DNA of 64,000 nucleotides from Intrasporangium chromatireducens Q5-1 (GCF_000576575.1 NZ_AWQS01000003.1:1-64000), one strand, 5' to 3'; counted from the stretch's first letter, positions 44,274-53,052 are shown. Notes: generated from the letters alone by a model not told the origin. Program-made: numbers and translations.

Positions 44274-44302
44274 TTGAAAGAGGGCTTTCGGTGGGCTACT
44301 GT
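44274..44302 (+). promoter_or_regulatory. Promoter with internal dyad, leaderless start of the HTH-MFS operon
   Basis: TTGAAA at 44274-44279 and TACTGT at 44297-44302 are spaced by 17 bases. The ATG at 44309 follows the -10 by 6 bases, so the message is probably leaderless. GAAAG at 44276-44280 and CTTTC at 44285-44289 make a dyad over the -35 side, a likely operator for the encoded regulator. Confidence 0.6.
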
Positions 44303-44308
44303 CGAAAC

Positions 44309-44881
44309 ATGTCTTTCAATCCGCGGAGGCTCCGCACCCCGAATGAGCTCCGGGCGCTGTCCCATCCGCTGCGCCTCGACATCCTCGAACAGCTGATGCT
44401 CCACGGCCCGATGACGGCCTCCGACCTCGGTGCCGCCCTCGACGAGGTGCCGGCCAACTGTTCCTGGCACCTACGCAAGCTCGCCGAGCATGGCTTCGTC
44501 GAGGAGGCCGGAGACGGCCGCGGGCGACGCCGGCCATGGCGCGTCACCCAGGTCGGGCTGACCTGGAACGACGAGGACGGCGAGTCGGACCACCCCGGCT
44601 ACCGCGCCGCGAGCAAGGCGATGACCGAAGTCTTCGTGGAGCGTGAGGTGGCCCGCTGGCGGCGCAACAGCGCTGCGGCACAGCCGAACTGGGCCGGACT
44701 CGGTATGTCGGAGACGGTTGCCTTCCTCACCGAGGAGGAGGCGAGAGCGTTCTCCGACGACCTCGAGGAGCTGCTGTTGCGCCACCACGGCCGCCTCACG
44801 GGCGACGACCCGATCCCAGCCGGCGCGAGGCGCGTCCACGTGCTCGCCCTGACGAGCGTCGACCCCGAGGACGTGCGATGA
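44309..44881 (+). CDS. ArsR-like winged-helix transcriptional regulator
   Basis: A 190-residue regulator with an N-terminal winged helix: LRALSHPLRLDILEQLMLHG, MTASDLGAALDEVPANCSWH and LRKLAEHGFVEEAGDGRGRR. It has no cysteine metal site. The C-terminal half is a helical ligand-type domain (MTEVFVEREVARWRRNSAAA). It sits in front of an MFS efflux gene with ATGA overlap and carries a dyad in its own promoter, so it probably represses the pump gene until an inducer binds. Confidence 0.85.
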   Translation: MSFNPRRLRTPNELRALSHPLRLDILEQLMLHGPMTASDLGAALDEVPANCSWHLRKLAEHGFVEEAGDGRGRRRPWRVTQVGLTWNDEDGESDHPGYRAASKAMTEVFVEREVARWRRNSAAAQPNWAGLGMSETVAFLTEEEARAFSDDLEELLLRHHGRLTGDDPIPAGARRVHVLALTSVDPEDVR

Positions 44882-46110
44882 GACAGGCCTTCGCGATCCC
44901 CGCCTTCCGCCGGCTCTTCGTCGCCCTCGCCGCGACCATGGTCGCCGACTCCGTGCTGCTGCTGTCCTTCGGCATCATGACCAAGGAGCTGACCGGCTCC
45001 AACGGTGCGGCTGGCATGGCGATCTTCTGGGTCGTCGCACCGTCCCTCGTGGCCCCGCTCCTCGGCTGGGTCGTCGACCAGTTCCCCCGGCGGCGGTTCC
45101 TCCTCGGCGCCTACCCGCTCGCGGCGGCGAGCCTCGTCCCGCTCGCCTGGGTCCGCGACGCCGGCCACGTGTGGATCGTCTATGCCGTCGCCTTCGCCTA
45201 CGGAGTGGCGCTCGTCATGCTGCCCGGCGCCGTCATCGGCCTGCTGAAGCTCATCGTGCCGGAGGAGCAGCTGGTGCACGCCAACGCGGCGAGCAGCACC
45301 TTCCGCGAGGGGCTGCGCCTGTTCGGTCCGCTCCTCGGCGCCTCGATGTATGCGCTCTGGGGCATGGACAGCGTCATCGTCCTCGTTGCGTGTGCCTACG
45401 TCGTCGCGATCATCGCCGTCTCGACCCTACGCCTTGGTGACGACGTCGTGACGCCACCCGAGATGCACTGGCGTCACGAGTTCGTCGCCGGCCTGACCCA
45501 CGTCTACCGCGACAAGCTGCTCTGGTGGCCGATGCTCGCCATCGCCGGCTGCATCTTCGCCTTCGGCTTCCTCGAGTCGCTCGTCTACGCGGTGACCGAC
45601 GCGTTCGGCCAACCGGCCACCTTCGTCGGTGTCATCGTCTCCATCCAGGGCGTCGGCGCGCTCGCCGGCGGGCTGCTCTCGAGCCGGATCATCCAGCGCG
45701 TCGGACACGTCCAGGCGATCGTCGTCTCGCTCGGCCTGTTCGTCGTGAGCCTCGCTGTCATGGCGCTGGCACCGACCCTGCCCCTCGTCGTCGCCGGTGC
45801 CGTCCCGCTCGGCTTCGGCCTGCCCGTGCTCATCGTCGCGATCAACACCCTGGTGCAGATCCGGACGCCGAACCGCCTCATGGCCCGGGTCTCGACGACG
45901 CTGGACGCGCTCATCGGCACCCCGCAGATCATCTCCATCGCCATCGGCGCCGGCCTTGTCGCTGTCGTCGACTACCGGGTCCTGCTCGCAGCCATGGCGG
46001 TGGCCGTCGCGGCGATCGGGCTGCCCCTCGCAGTGTGGTCACGCCGCCAGCCGGGGGTGCCCGCCGGGTCGCTGCGCCCGGACGCACCGGCGGCAGCCGC
46101 CGCCGAGTAG
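44878..46110 (+). CDS. MFS transporter (MFS_3/macrolide-efflux-like)
   Basis: A 410-residue, twelve-helix major facilitator protein starting MRQAFAIPAFRRLFVALAAT. The motif A-like loop WVVDQFPRRRFLLG follows helix 2, and IQRVGHVQAIV is the equivalent in the second half. The layout is that of the MefA/TetV-like drug efflux branch. The ATG overlaps the stop of the regulator gene. Drug or metabolite export is likely; the substrate is not predictable. An inverted pair of GTATGCCGC motifs follows the stop and may terminate the operon. Confidence 0.87.
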   Translation: MRQAFAIPAFRRLFVALAATMVADSVLLLSFGIMTKELTGSNGAAGMAIFWVVAPSLVAPLLGWVVDQFPRRRFLLGAYPLAAASLVPLAWVRDAGHVWIVYAVAFAYGVALVMLPGAVIGLLKLIVPEEQLVHANAASSTFREGLRLFGPLLGASMYALWGMDSVIVLVACAYVVAIIAVSTLRLGDDVVTPPEMHWRHEFVAGLTHVYRDKLLWWPMLAIAGCIFAFGFLESLVYAVTDAFGQPATFVGVIVSIQGVGALAGGLLSSRIIQRVGHVQAIVVSLGLFVVSLAVMALAPTLPLVVAGAVPLGFGLPVLIVAINTLVQIRTPNRLMARVSTTLDALIGTPQIISIAIGAGLVAVVDYRVLLAAMAVAVAAIGLPLAVWSRRQPGVPAGSLRPDAPAAAAAE

Positions 46111-46129
46111 AGGCCCGGGCCCGCACGAA

Positions 46130-46173
46130 AGGTTCGGTATGCCGCAAAGCGAGCTCAGCGGCATACCGAACCT
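46130..46173. terminator. Hairpin of two inverted GTATGCCGC motifs after the MFS gene
   Basis: AGGTTCGGTATGCCGC at 46130-46145 is exactly complementary to 46158-46173, giving a perfect 16-base-pair stem with a 12-base loop. It lies 20 bases after the MFS stop and 29 bases before the convergent transporter stop, the place expected for a bidirectional terminator. No long T run follows. Confidence 0.65.
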
Positions 46174-46201
46174 CGTGCCTCCCCCGAGCAGCAGTGCACC
46201 G

Positions 46202-46786
46202 TCACAGCGGAAGGTGCCAGTGCACCGCGAAGTTCATCGCCGTCGCGAAGGTCAGGTACATCAGCCAGGCGCCCGTCAGGAGGTGCCAGAAGCCGAGGGA
46301 CCGCTCCCCCAGCCCCACGCCGATGCTGGCGAAGAAGTCGCTGATATAGATCAGCGCGAGCCCGCAGAAGAGCAGGCCGACCGGCCAGTCGCCCGCGATG
46401 AAGAAGACGAGCAGCCCCGTCACGGAGATGACGGTGAAGGCCACCGTCATGCCGGCGTTCGGCCGCGGATCAGCGCGCTGCCAACGGTTGTAGCCGATCG
46501 CGAACCAGTGGATGCCATAGGCGGTGAAGGCGAGCGCCGCCATGTAGAGCGGCGCCTCCTTGAAGACGTTGAACCAGGTCAGGCCGATGAACAGGATGAT
46601 CCCGGTGACGAACTGGCAGAAGCCGGGCAGCCAGATGCCCCAGATGCCGGTCGACCGGTCGACCCGCTCGTCGCGGGCGGGCCAGCCGAACAGCTCCTGG
46701 GGCCCGTAGATGAGGTAGCCCGTCCCGAGTCCGAAGAAGCCGAGGGCCAGAGGCGGGTACGACGAGGCGGCAAAGTTCAGATCCAT
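46202..46786 (-). CDS. GPR1/FUN34/YaaH-like small-acid transporter
   Basis: A 194-residue, six-helix membrane protein with a strong AAGGAGGG ribosome-binding site. Segments SYPPLALGFFGLGTGYLIYG, GIWGIWLPGFCQFVTGIILF and YMAALAFTAYGIHWFAIGYN resemble the GPR1/FUN34/YaaH family of acetate/succinate channels, although the classic NPAPLGL motif appears only as SYPPLAL. Acetate-type uptake is a reasonable guess. The ATG at 46786 is fixed by the ribosome-binding site. Confidence 0.6.
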   Translation of the reverse strand: MDLNFAASSYPPLALGFFGLGTGYLIYGPQELFGWPARDERVDRSTGIWGIWLPGFCQFVTGIILFIGLTWFNVFKEAPLYMAALAFTAYGIHWFAIGYNRWQRADPRPNAGMTVAFTVISVTGLLVFFIAGDWPVGLLFCGLALIYISDFFASIGVGLGERSLGFWHLLTGAWLMYLTFATAMNFAVHWHLPL

Positions 46787-46935
46787 GCGCCCTCCTTGTG
46801 GGAGTGTGGCGGCGATCGAAGGATCGTCTCCTTCCGGGGTAACACGAGTGTGACCTGAACCACAACGCGCGCGCGGTGTGATATGTGGAACACCTCGGGT
46901 CCCGACGTATGCCGCTTGCCGGGCGCCGGTCGCCG

Positions 46936-47658
46936 TCAGCGGTCGAAGACGCGCAGTGCGACCGCGTGCTCGACGCCGACGGCCTGCCCCGTGCGGCCCA
47001 GCACCATGGTGAGCAGCTCGCGGGGAGCCGGAAAGTCGGCGGGGAGGGCGGCGTTGTAGGTGCGGTGCTCCTCGAGGCTCGCGACGGCCCGCTCGAGGTA
47101 GCCCGTCACGTCGACGAAGTGGCTCGGCACGCTCGGACCGGCGAGGGCGAGCCGGCGCACGTGCCACGGGTCGTCGCCCTCCTCGACCAGCTCCGGGAAG
47201 ATCCAGCGGTTGCCGGCGTCGGCGACTGCGTCGATGGCGGCGACTCCCACGGCCCGGTGGTCCGCCTGGTTCGGCCGACCGCCCAGGAACATCTCGTGCG
47301 GCCCGGCAACGACGAGATCAGGCTTGCGGCGCCGGATCTCACGGGCGATGTCGCGCCGCAGGGCCGTGCCGTACTCGACCACGCCGTCATGGTGGTCGCC
47401 GAAGTGAACGGTCGTGACGCCGACGACTGCGCTCGCGGCCTGCTGTTCGCGCTCCCGCAGCGGCCCGGCCTCGTCCGGCGGCATCGTGTCGATCCCGGCC
47501 TCCCCGCGCGTCAGCAGGTAGTAGTCGACCTCCTTGCCGGCGTCGGTCCACTTCGCCACGGCGGCGCTGAGGCCGTACTCGATGTCGTCGGGGTGGGCGA
47601 CGACGACGAGCACTCGGTCGAAGTCCTCGGGCAGCGGGGCCAGCTGTGGCATCTCCAT
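46936..47658 (-). CDS. PIG-L family deacetylase (LmbE-like)
   Basis: A 240-residue zinc-dependent N-deacetylase. The metal and catalytic motif is VVVAHPDDIEYG near residue 20, with the later HRAVG segment (QADHRAVGVAAID) supplying the third ligand. Actinobacterial members deacetylate GlcNAc-inositol in mycothiol synthesis or remove groups from mycothiol conjugates. Which one applies is unclear; no mycothiol gene is adjacent. It is divergent from the UMF1-like transporter gene. Confidence 0.88.
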   Translation of the reverse strand: MEMPQLAPLPEDFDRVLVVVAHPDDIEYGLSAAVAKWTDAGKEVDYYLLTRGEAGIDTMPPDEAGPLREREQQAASAVVGVTTVHFGDHHDGVVEYGTALRRDIAREIRRRKPDLVVAGPHEMFLGGRPNQADHRAVGVAAIDAVADAGNRWIFPELVEEGDDPWHVRRLALAGPSVPSHFVDVTGYLERAVASLEEHRTYNAALPADFPAPRELLTMVLGRTGQAVGVEHAVALRVFDR

Positions 47659-47748
47659 GGGCCGACGCTACCGGCCGGCCCGTCGCGGCAGGGACACTTC
47701 GTCGTGTCGCCGGTCCACCGCACCACCGCGTGTGGAACAGTGCGTCGC

Positions 47749-49125
47749 ATGACCGACGTCGCCGTCAACGCCGCCCGTCCGGAGACCAAGGAGCAGCGCT
47801 CCTGGTACTGGTACGACTGGGCCAACTCCGCCTACGTCACGACCACGGCGACCGTCCTGATGGGGCCCTACCTGACGGCCATCGCGAAGGAGGCGGCCTG
47901 CCCCGGCATCGAGGCCGGTGTCGCCTGCACGACGAACCTGTCCGTCCTCGGCATCCCGATCGCCCCCGGGTCCGTCTATGCGTACACCGTCACCTTCTCG
48001 ACGATCCTGTCGGCCATCGTCCTGATCTTCATCGGGGCCATCGCGGACCGGAGCCCGCACCCGACGAAGCTCTTCGCCCGGTTCGCCTGGACCGGGGCGC
48101 TGGCGGCCTGCCTCATGTTCCTCATCGCCGGCACGAACTGGCAGCTCGGCGTCGTGCTCGTCGTCATCGCCACGATCTGTCTCGGCGCGTCCCTCGTCGT
48201 CTACGACTCGATCCTGTGCCGGATCGCCAACGAGAACGAGCGCGACCGGGTCTCCTCCAAGGGCTGGGCGATGGGCTACCTCGGCGGCGGCATCCTGCTC
48301 GCCGTCAACTTCGCGCTCATGGCCCTGCACGGTTCCCTCGGCATCTCGGAGGGCATGGCGGTGCGGATCAACCTGCTGAGCGCCGGCCTGTGGTGGGCAG
48401 CCTTCACCTTCATTCCCTACCTCGGGCTGCGGCACCTGACCGGCACGGTCGCCACGCCGGTGGAGCGGCAGCGAGGGGTCATCGGCGGCAGCCTGAGCCA
48501 GCTCGCCAGCACGTTCCGGGAGTTGCGCCTCTATCCGCAGACGATGCTGTTCCTGCTCGCCTACCTCTTCTTCAACGACGGCATCCAGACGGTCATCGGC
48601 AACTCGAGCCTCTATGGCCAGGAGGAGCTTGGCTTCTCGCAGACCACGGTGCTGGCGGTCTTCCTCTTCGTCCAGTTCGTCGCGTTCTTCGGCGCCAGGT
48701 TCTTCGGGGCGGCCGCCCAGCGGGTCGGGGCGTGGCGCACGGTGCTCGGCGGCATCATCCTGTGGAGCGTCGTCGTCATCATCGCGTTCTTCGTGCCGTC
48801 GCGGGCGCTGGCGATCTTCGTGGCCCTCGGCCTGCTCATCGGGATCGTGCTCGGTGGGACGCAGGCGTTGTCCCGGTCGCTCTACAGCCAGCTCATCCCC
48901 CGGGGCCGGGAGGCCGAGTTCTTCAGCCTGTACCAAGCGATGGAGCGCGGCACGAGCTGGCTCGGCACCCTCGCCTTCGGGCTGGTCTACCAGTTCACCC
49001 ATTCGTACCGCTGGGCGATCGTCGTGCTGATCGTCTTCTTCATCGTCGGCGGCGCCCTCCTGTCCCGGGTCAGGATGCGTGAAGGGATCGAGCAGGCGGG
49101 CAACCCCGTGCCGGTCGTCGTCTGA
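47749..49125 (+). CDS. MFS transporter of the UMF1/Atg22 type
   Basis: A 458-residue membrane protein with the conserved opening RSWYWYDWANSAYVTTTATV and about twelve helices. Typical pieces are VVYDSILCRIANENERDRVS, SSKGWAMGYLGGGILLAVN and LGGTQALSRSLYSQLIP. The family includes yeast Atg22 vacuolar amino-acid exporters; bacterial substrates are unknown. ATG 47749 is chosen because the conserved N-terminus begins about 15 residues later. The frame upstream passes through the PIG-L gene in antisense and is not real. Confidence 0.85.
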   Translation: MTDVAVNAARPETKEQRSWYWYDWANSAYVTTTATVLMGPYLTAIAKEAACPGIEAGVACTTNLSVLGIPIAPGSVYAYTVTFSTILSAIVLIFIGAIADRSPHPTKLFARFAWTGALAACLMFLIAGTNWQLGVVLVVIATICLGASLVVYDSILCRIANENERDRVSSKGWAMGYLGGGILLAVNFALMALHGSLGISEGMAVRINLLSAGLWWAAFTFIPYLGLRHLTGTVATPVERQRGVIGGSLSQLASTFRELRLYPQTMLFLLAYLFFNDGIQTVIGNSSLYGQEELGFSQTTVLAVFLFVQFVAFFGARFFGAAAQRVGAWRTVLGGIILWSVVVIIAFFVPSRALAIFVALGLLIGIVLGGTQALSRSLYSQLIPRGREAEFFSLYQAMERGTSWLGTLAFGLVYQFTHSYRWAIVVLIVFFIVGGALLSRVRMREGIEQAGNPVPVVV

Positions 49126-49225
49126 GGCCGGCGCCCGGCACGGCCGCACACGCGGCGGGGCCGCGCGGATCGGACCATGGTCCAGTTCCGGAGGGACCCG
49201 ACCGCGGGATTCCACCCTGGACATG

Positions 49226-49262
49226 CGAAGAGCCCGCCTCCACGAACGGGGCGGGCTCTTCG
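49226..49262. terminator. Bidirectional terminator between the UMF1-type transporter and rbpA
   Basis: CGAAGAGCCCGCC at 49226-49238 pairs perfectly with GGCGGGCTCTTCG at 49250-49262, a 13-base-pair stem with an 11-base loop. It lies between convergent genes, 100 bases after the transporter stop and 20 bases after the rbpA stop. Confidence 0.8.
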
Positions 49263-49282
49263 AAGTCGGGCCGGTGTGGGGC

Positions 49283-49642
49283 TCAGGCGCTCTTCTTGCG
49301 GCGGGGCTTCTCGCCGCGGGACTCGCGCAGCAGGGTCAGCCGCTCCTCGAGCAGCTCCTCCAGCTCTGGGATGGAACGCCGCTCGAGCAGCATGTCCCAG
49401 TGCGTGCGCACGTGCTTGGCCGGCTTCAGGTCCGGCTCCGGACCGTCGAGCAGTTTGGCCACCAGGCCGCAGCGGCACTCCCACGTGGGCGGAACATCCG
49501 CCTCGACGGAGAAGGGCAGCTCGGTGCGGTGACCTTGGTCACAGACGTACACCGTGATCTGTCGTGGGCTGGGCACGACATTCTCGTCCGACTCCATGCT
49601 CAGGGAGCCGAGGTTGGAACCACGCAATGCTCGATCGGCCAT
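49283..49642 (-). CDS. rbpA: RNA polymerase-binding protein RbpA
   Basis: A 119-residue RbpA. It shows the actinobacterial pattern ADRALRGSNLGSLSMESDEN, then RQITVYVCDQGHRTELPFS and WECRCGLVAKLLDG, giving the zinc-ligand set C-x3-H and C-x-C. The C-terminal sigma-interacting segment contains THWDMLLERRSIPELEELLE, and the tail is Lys/Arg-rich. RbpA stabilises the RNA polymerase open complex with the principal sigma factor. ATG 49642 follows a GGGAGGGTG site. Confidence 0.95.
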   Translation of the reverse strand: MADRALRGSNLGSLSMESDENVVPSPRQITVYVCDQGHRTELPFSVEADVPPTWECRCGLVAKLLDGPEPDLKPAKHVRTHWDMLLERRSIPELEELLEERLTLLRESRGEKPRRKKSA

Positions 49643-49746
49643 GGGAACACCCTCCCGGCGAAAGTACTTTGGCGGTGGTACATGGGGGATCATGCCCACC
49701 CTCACTGTCATCTAACGGGCGGGCCGGGCGGATTGTTCCCGGGGTG

Positions 49747-50553
49747 CTAGGCTCGCCCGTCCTCGTCGCGCCGCGGCTGCCGGTTCGTGCCGTTCCCCGC
49801 CGCGGTGTCACGCCCCGCCGCGGTGTCACGCCCCGCCGCGGTGTCACGCCCCGCCGCGGTGTCACGCCCCGCCGCGGTGTCGCCTTCGGCCAGGTCGCCC
49901 TCCACGACCTCGCCCTCGAACACCTCACCCTGCACGGCATCGTCCGGGACGACCTGCCCCTGGATCACCTGGTCCTGGCCGCTCGCTCCCCGCATCCGCC
50001 GGAACCCCATGCCGGCCGCTCCCGCTCCGGCCGACGCTCCGCCGACTCGCACGAGGAGGTGGCGACCGAGCACGGGCACGAGCAGGCGACGCGCCAGCGC
50101 CCGGGTGGCAGGCAGCACGAGGAGGATCCCGAGCACGTCGCTGACGAACCCGGGCAGGAGCAGCAGGAGCCCGCCGATCAGGACGAGGACGCCGTCGGCG
50201 ACCTCCCGTTGTGGCGGTCGACCGGCGCGGAGCGCATCGCCGAGGGCCTGCCAGCGTCGGCGGCCCTCCCGGGTGACGACCCAGCCGCCGAGGACGGAGG
50301 TCGCCACGAGGAGCAGGAACGTCAGGCCACCGCCGATCTGGAGGGCGACGAAGCGGATCGCGAGCACCTCGAGGATGAGCAGGACGACCACGACCAGGGC
50401 CGCGACCCGGGTCGGGCGCAGCTGACGGCGCGACCCGCCGCGCGGCCCCCTGCGGGATCCGCTGCCGGCCCCATTGCCGGGCCCGCTACCAGACGTATGG
50501 CCAGACCCATGGCCCGGTTGACGGTCCGGTTGGCGGCGCGGCTGGGTGCTCAT
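49747..50553 (-). CDS. fxsA: FxsA family membrane protein with repeat tail
   Basis: A 268-residue protein. After a Gly/Ser/Arg-rich disordered start, the FxsA core has helices LVVVVLLILEVLAIRFVALQ and LTFLLLVATSVLGGWVV, then ADGVLVLIGGLLLLLPGFVS with the conserved LPGFVSDVLG turn. E. coli FxsA relieves phage T7 exclusion by the F plasmid; general function is unknown. The C-terminal tail is acidic and contains GRDTAA repeats encoded by an 18-base minisatellite (49795-49884). It is the last gene of the lnt-ppm-fxsA group. Confidence 0.85.
   Translation of the reverse strand: MSTQPRRQPDRQPGHGSGHTSGSGPGNGAGSGSRRGPRGGSRRQLRPTRVAALVVVVLLILEVLAIRFVALQIGGGLTFLLLVATSVLGGWVVTREGRRRWQALGDALRAGRPPQREVADGVLVLIGGLLLLLPGFVSDVLGILLVLPATRALARRLLVPVLGRHLLVRVGGASAGAGAAGMGFRRMRGASGQDQVIQGQVVPDDAVQGEVFEGEVVEGDLAEGDTAAGRDTAAGRDTAAGRDTAAGRDTAAGNGTNRQPRRDEDGRA
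49795..49884. repeat. 18-bp tandem repeat, five units, inside fxsA
   Basis: The unit CCCCGCCGCGGTGTCACG repeats five times end to end, with only the last unit diverging at its final bases. Read on the minus strand it encodes GRDTAA units. The array length is a multiple of three, so copy-number change keeps the frame. Confidence 0.95.
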
Positions 50554-50557
50554 GGCG

Positions 50558-51337
50558 TCAGGTCCGCTTCCGGTTGCGGACGGACCGAACCAGGTCGCGC
50601 ACCTGGCGCCCCCGGTGCTCGAGGCCCCAGAGGGTCACGTTGGTGAGGGCTTCGCGAATGATGTCCTTGCCCATCTTGGACACGCCGATCTCGCGCTCGA
50701 CGAAGGTGATCGGCACCTCGACGACCCGCAGCCCCGCCCGCACGGCCCGGACCGTGAGGTCCACCTGGAAGCAGTACCCCTGCGACTCGACGCCGGCCAG
50801 GCCGATCGTGCGCAGCGCCGACGTGCGGTAGGCGCGGTAGCCGGCCGTCGCGTCGTTGACGTGCATGCCGAGCAGCACCTTGGTGTAGAGGTTGGCGCCG
50901 ACCGAGAGCACCTTGCGCTGGGCGGGCCAGTTGCGCACGCGGCCGCCGCGGATCCACCGGGAGCCGATGACGAGGTCGGCGTCCTCGAGGGCGGTGAGCA
51001 GCGACGGCAGCTGTTCGGGCTGGTGGGAGCCGTCGGCGTCCATCTCGACGACGGCGTCGAAACCCGCCTCCATCGCCCAGTCGAACCCGGCGAGGTAGGC
51101 CCGGCCGAGGCCCTGCTTGCCGGGCCGGTGCAGGACGTGCACGCTCGGGTCTGCTGCCGCGATCTCGTCGGCGATCGCGCCGGTGCCGTCGGGCGAGTTG
51201 TCGTCGAGGACGACGACGCCGGCGGTCGGCACACTGGCGCGGACGCGGGAGATCACACCCGGCAGGCTCTCGCGCTCGTTGTACGTCGGGATGAGCACGG
51301 CGACACGCGTCACCGGCTCACGATTCGTCCTCGTCAT
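50558..51337 (-). CDS. ppm1: Polyprenol monophosphomannose synthase (glycosyltransferase family 2)
   Basis: A 259-residue GT2 enzyme. Motifs are RVAVLIPTYNERESLPGVIS, VVVLDDNSPDGTGAIAD (nucleotide-binding Asp residues), VVEMDADGSHQPEQLPSLL (catalytic DAD) and YCFQVDLTVRAVRAGLRVVE. It transfers mannose from GDP-mannose to polyprenyl phosphate for lipoglycan and protein mannosylation. In mycobacteria this domain is paired with or fused to Lnt; here it is a separate gene overlapping the lnt end by 20 bases. A GTG at 51313 is an alternative start. Confidence 0.9.
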   Translation of the reverse strand: MTRTNREPVTRVAVLIPTYNERESLPGVISRVRASVPTAGVVVLDDNSPDGTGAIADEIAAADPSVHVLHRPGKQGLGRAYLAGFDWAMEAGFDAVVEMDADGSHQPEQLPSLLTALEDADLVIGSRWIRGGRVRNWPAQRKVLSVGANLYTKVLLGMHVNDATAGYRAYRTSALRTIGLAGVESQGYCFQVDLTVRAVRAGLRVVEVPITFVEREIGVSKMGKDIIREALTNVTLWGLEHRGRQVRDLVRSVRNRKRT

Positions 51338-52877
51338 CCTCGTCCTTCATCTGCGCCCGCACGGCTGTCTGGCCCCTGCCCCGCACGAACGATCCAACCA
51401 TGATGAGCGCGAGGACGGCGGCTCCGACCCACTCGGGCACCTCGCCGACCCGGGTGGCCAGCGTCGTCTCGGTCCGCAACGGCAAGGCCCCGCGGACGAC
51501 CGCCTGTGTGAACAACGACGTGACCTGGTGGGCAGTTCCATCGGGCGTGATGAGGGCGCTCTGACCGACGGTGGAGACGTGCACGACCGACCGGCCGAAC
51601 TCCATCGCGCGGATCCGGCTGATCGCGAGCTGCTGCGGCGACTCCGCGGTGAAGCCGAACGTCGCGTTGTTCGTCTGCACGACGAGCACGTTCGCCCCGG
51701 CCCGGACGGCGTCGAGCATGATGTCGTCGTAGGCCACCTCGAAGCAGATTGCGAGGCCGGCCTTGATCGCCGGCGCCGCCGCCGGGTGCACCGTGAAGAG
51801 CCCGACCTGGTCCCCGGCGACGAAGTCCCGCCTGACGAGGTCGACCTCCTTGCTGAAGATGCGCCAGAAGGACCGGTTGGGGATGTACTCCGCGAACGGC
51901 ACCGGGTGGCGCTTGACGTAGCGAGCGGTGTTGCCCTTGCCCGGCTCGAACAGGAGCGAGACGTTCGAGACGTGGTCGGCCGGCTCCTCGAGCAGCCCCC
52001 CGACGATGAGCGGGGTCTGCGCCGCCTGGACGGTCGCGAGGATCTCGCTCTTGGCGTCGGCGTTGCGCAGCGGGTCGATGTCGGAGGCGTTCTCGGGCCA
52101 GACGATGAGGTCCGGACGGGGGGCGCGCCCGGCTGCGACGTCCTGCAGCGCGTCGATCGTCGCTCGCACGTGGTTGTCCAGGACCATCCGTCGCTCGGCG
52201 TTGAAGTCGAGTCCGGGCCGGGGCACGTTGCCCTGCACGCCGAGGAACTGCGCCGTCGGCCCGTCCGTCGGCAGCGGGACGAGCAGCCCTGCGGCGCCCA
52301 GCCCCACGGCGAGGAGGGGTGCGACGACGGCGCGAGCCAGCGGCATACCACCGCGTCGGCGCACGAGGGCCTGCACCGCGAGCGCGAGCAGCCCCGCGGC
52401 GAGCGCGATCGCGAAGCCGACGAGCGGCGGTCCGCCGAGCGCAACGAGCCGGCCGAACGGCGAGTCCGCTTGGCCGAAGGCGAGCTTGAGCCAGGGGAAG
52501 CCGCCGTAGGGCGCGCGCGCACGCAGGCCCTCCGAGGCCAGCCAGACGAGCGCGAAGACGACCGGGCGCACCGTCCCCCGGCGGCGCGTCAGCCACGCGT
52601 AGGCCAGCCCGGCGAGGGCGAAGAACAGCGCCTCGACTGTCGCGAGGGCGAGCCACGGCAGGCTCCCGACGTAGATCCCGGACCACTGCAGGGTCGGCAC
52701 GAAGAAGGCGAGGCCCGCGAGCAGGCCCAGCCCGAACCCGGCCCACGCGCGGGCGCCCGTGAGCGCGAGCGCGAGCAGGGTCAGCGCGACCGGCGCGGCG
52801 ACCCAGATGTCGAACGTCGGGAAGGCGAGACACAGCACTCCCCCGGCGACGAGGGCGAGGAGGGGACGCACGAGCAA
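51318..52877 (-). CDS. lnt: Apolipoprotein N-acyltransferase
   Basis: A 519-residue Lnt with N-terminal membrane helices (residues 1-200) and a nitrilase-like domain. The catalytic Glu is in LIVWPENASDIDPL, the Lys in YVKRHPVPFAEYIPN and the Cys in AGLAICFEVAYDDIM. It N-acylates the lipobox cysteine of lipoproteins. The start is uncertain: TTG 52877 gives the frame shown, GTG 52871 is equally plausible, and a GTATGCCGC motif begins 4 bases upstream. The C-terminus is very acidic (KDEDDEDES). Lnt and Ppm are linked in actinobacteria. Confidence 0.92.
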   Translation of the reverse strand: MLVRPLLALVAGGVLCLAFPTFDIWVAAPVALTLLALALTGARAWAGFGLGLLAGLAFFVPTLQWSGIYVGSLPWLALATVEALFFALAGLAYAWLTRRRGTVRPVVFALVWLASEGLRARAPYGGFPWLKLAFGQADSPFGRLVALGGPPLVGFAIALAAGLLALAVQALVRRRGGMPLARAVVAPLLAVGLGAAGLLVPLPTDGPTAQFLGVQGNVPRPGLDFNAERRMVLDNHVRATIDALQDVAAGRAPRPDLIVWPENASDIDPLRNADAKSEILATVQAAQTPLIVGGLLEEPADHVSNVSLLFEPGKGNTARYVKRHPVPFAEYIPNRSFWRIFSKEVDLVRRDFVAGDQVGLFTVHPAAAPAIKAGLAICFEVAYDDIMLDAVRAGANVLVVQTNNATFGFTAESPQQLAISRIRAMEFGRSVVHVSTVGQSALITPDGTAHQVTSLFTQAVVRGALPLRTETTLATRVGEVPEWVGAAVLALIMVGSFVRGRGQTAVRAQMKDEDDEDES

Positions 52878-53052
52878 ACGGTATGCCGCTCAGCTCGTTA
52901 CGGACGCATCGCCCCTCAGCACGTGGCCGGGTCGTGTCCGACTGGTGACTTCTCGACAGGACGGAACTCCGGGCGGTCGGTAGGGTGCCGCGTGCCCGGA
53001 CCGCCATGCGCCGGGCACCGCCATGCCACTCACACCGAAACGAGGAACCCGT

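Noticed and set aside
49795-49884. CRISPR array
   Set aside because: The repeats are 18 bp with no spacers and encode in-frame amino acids; they are a coding minisatellite. No other CRISPR-like array was seen.
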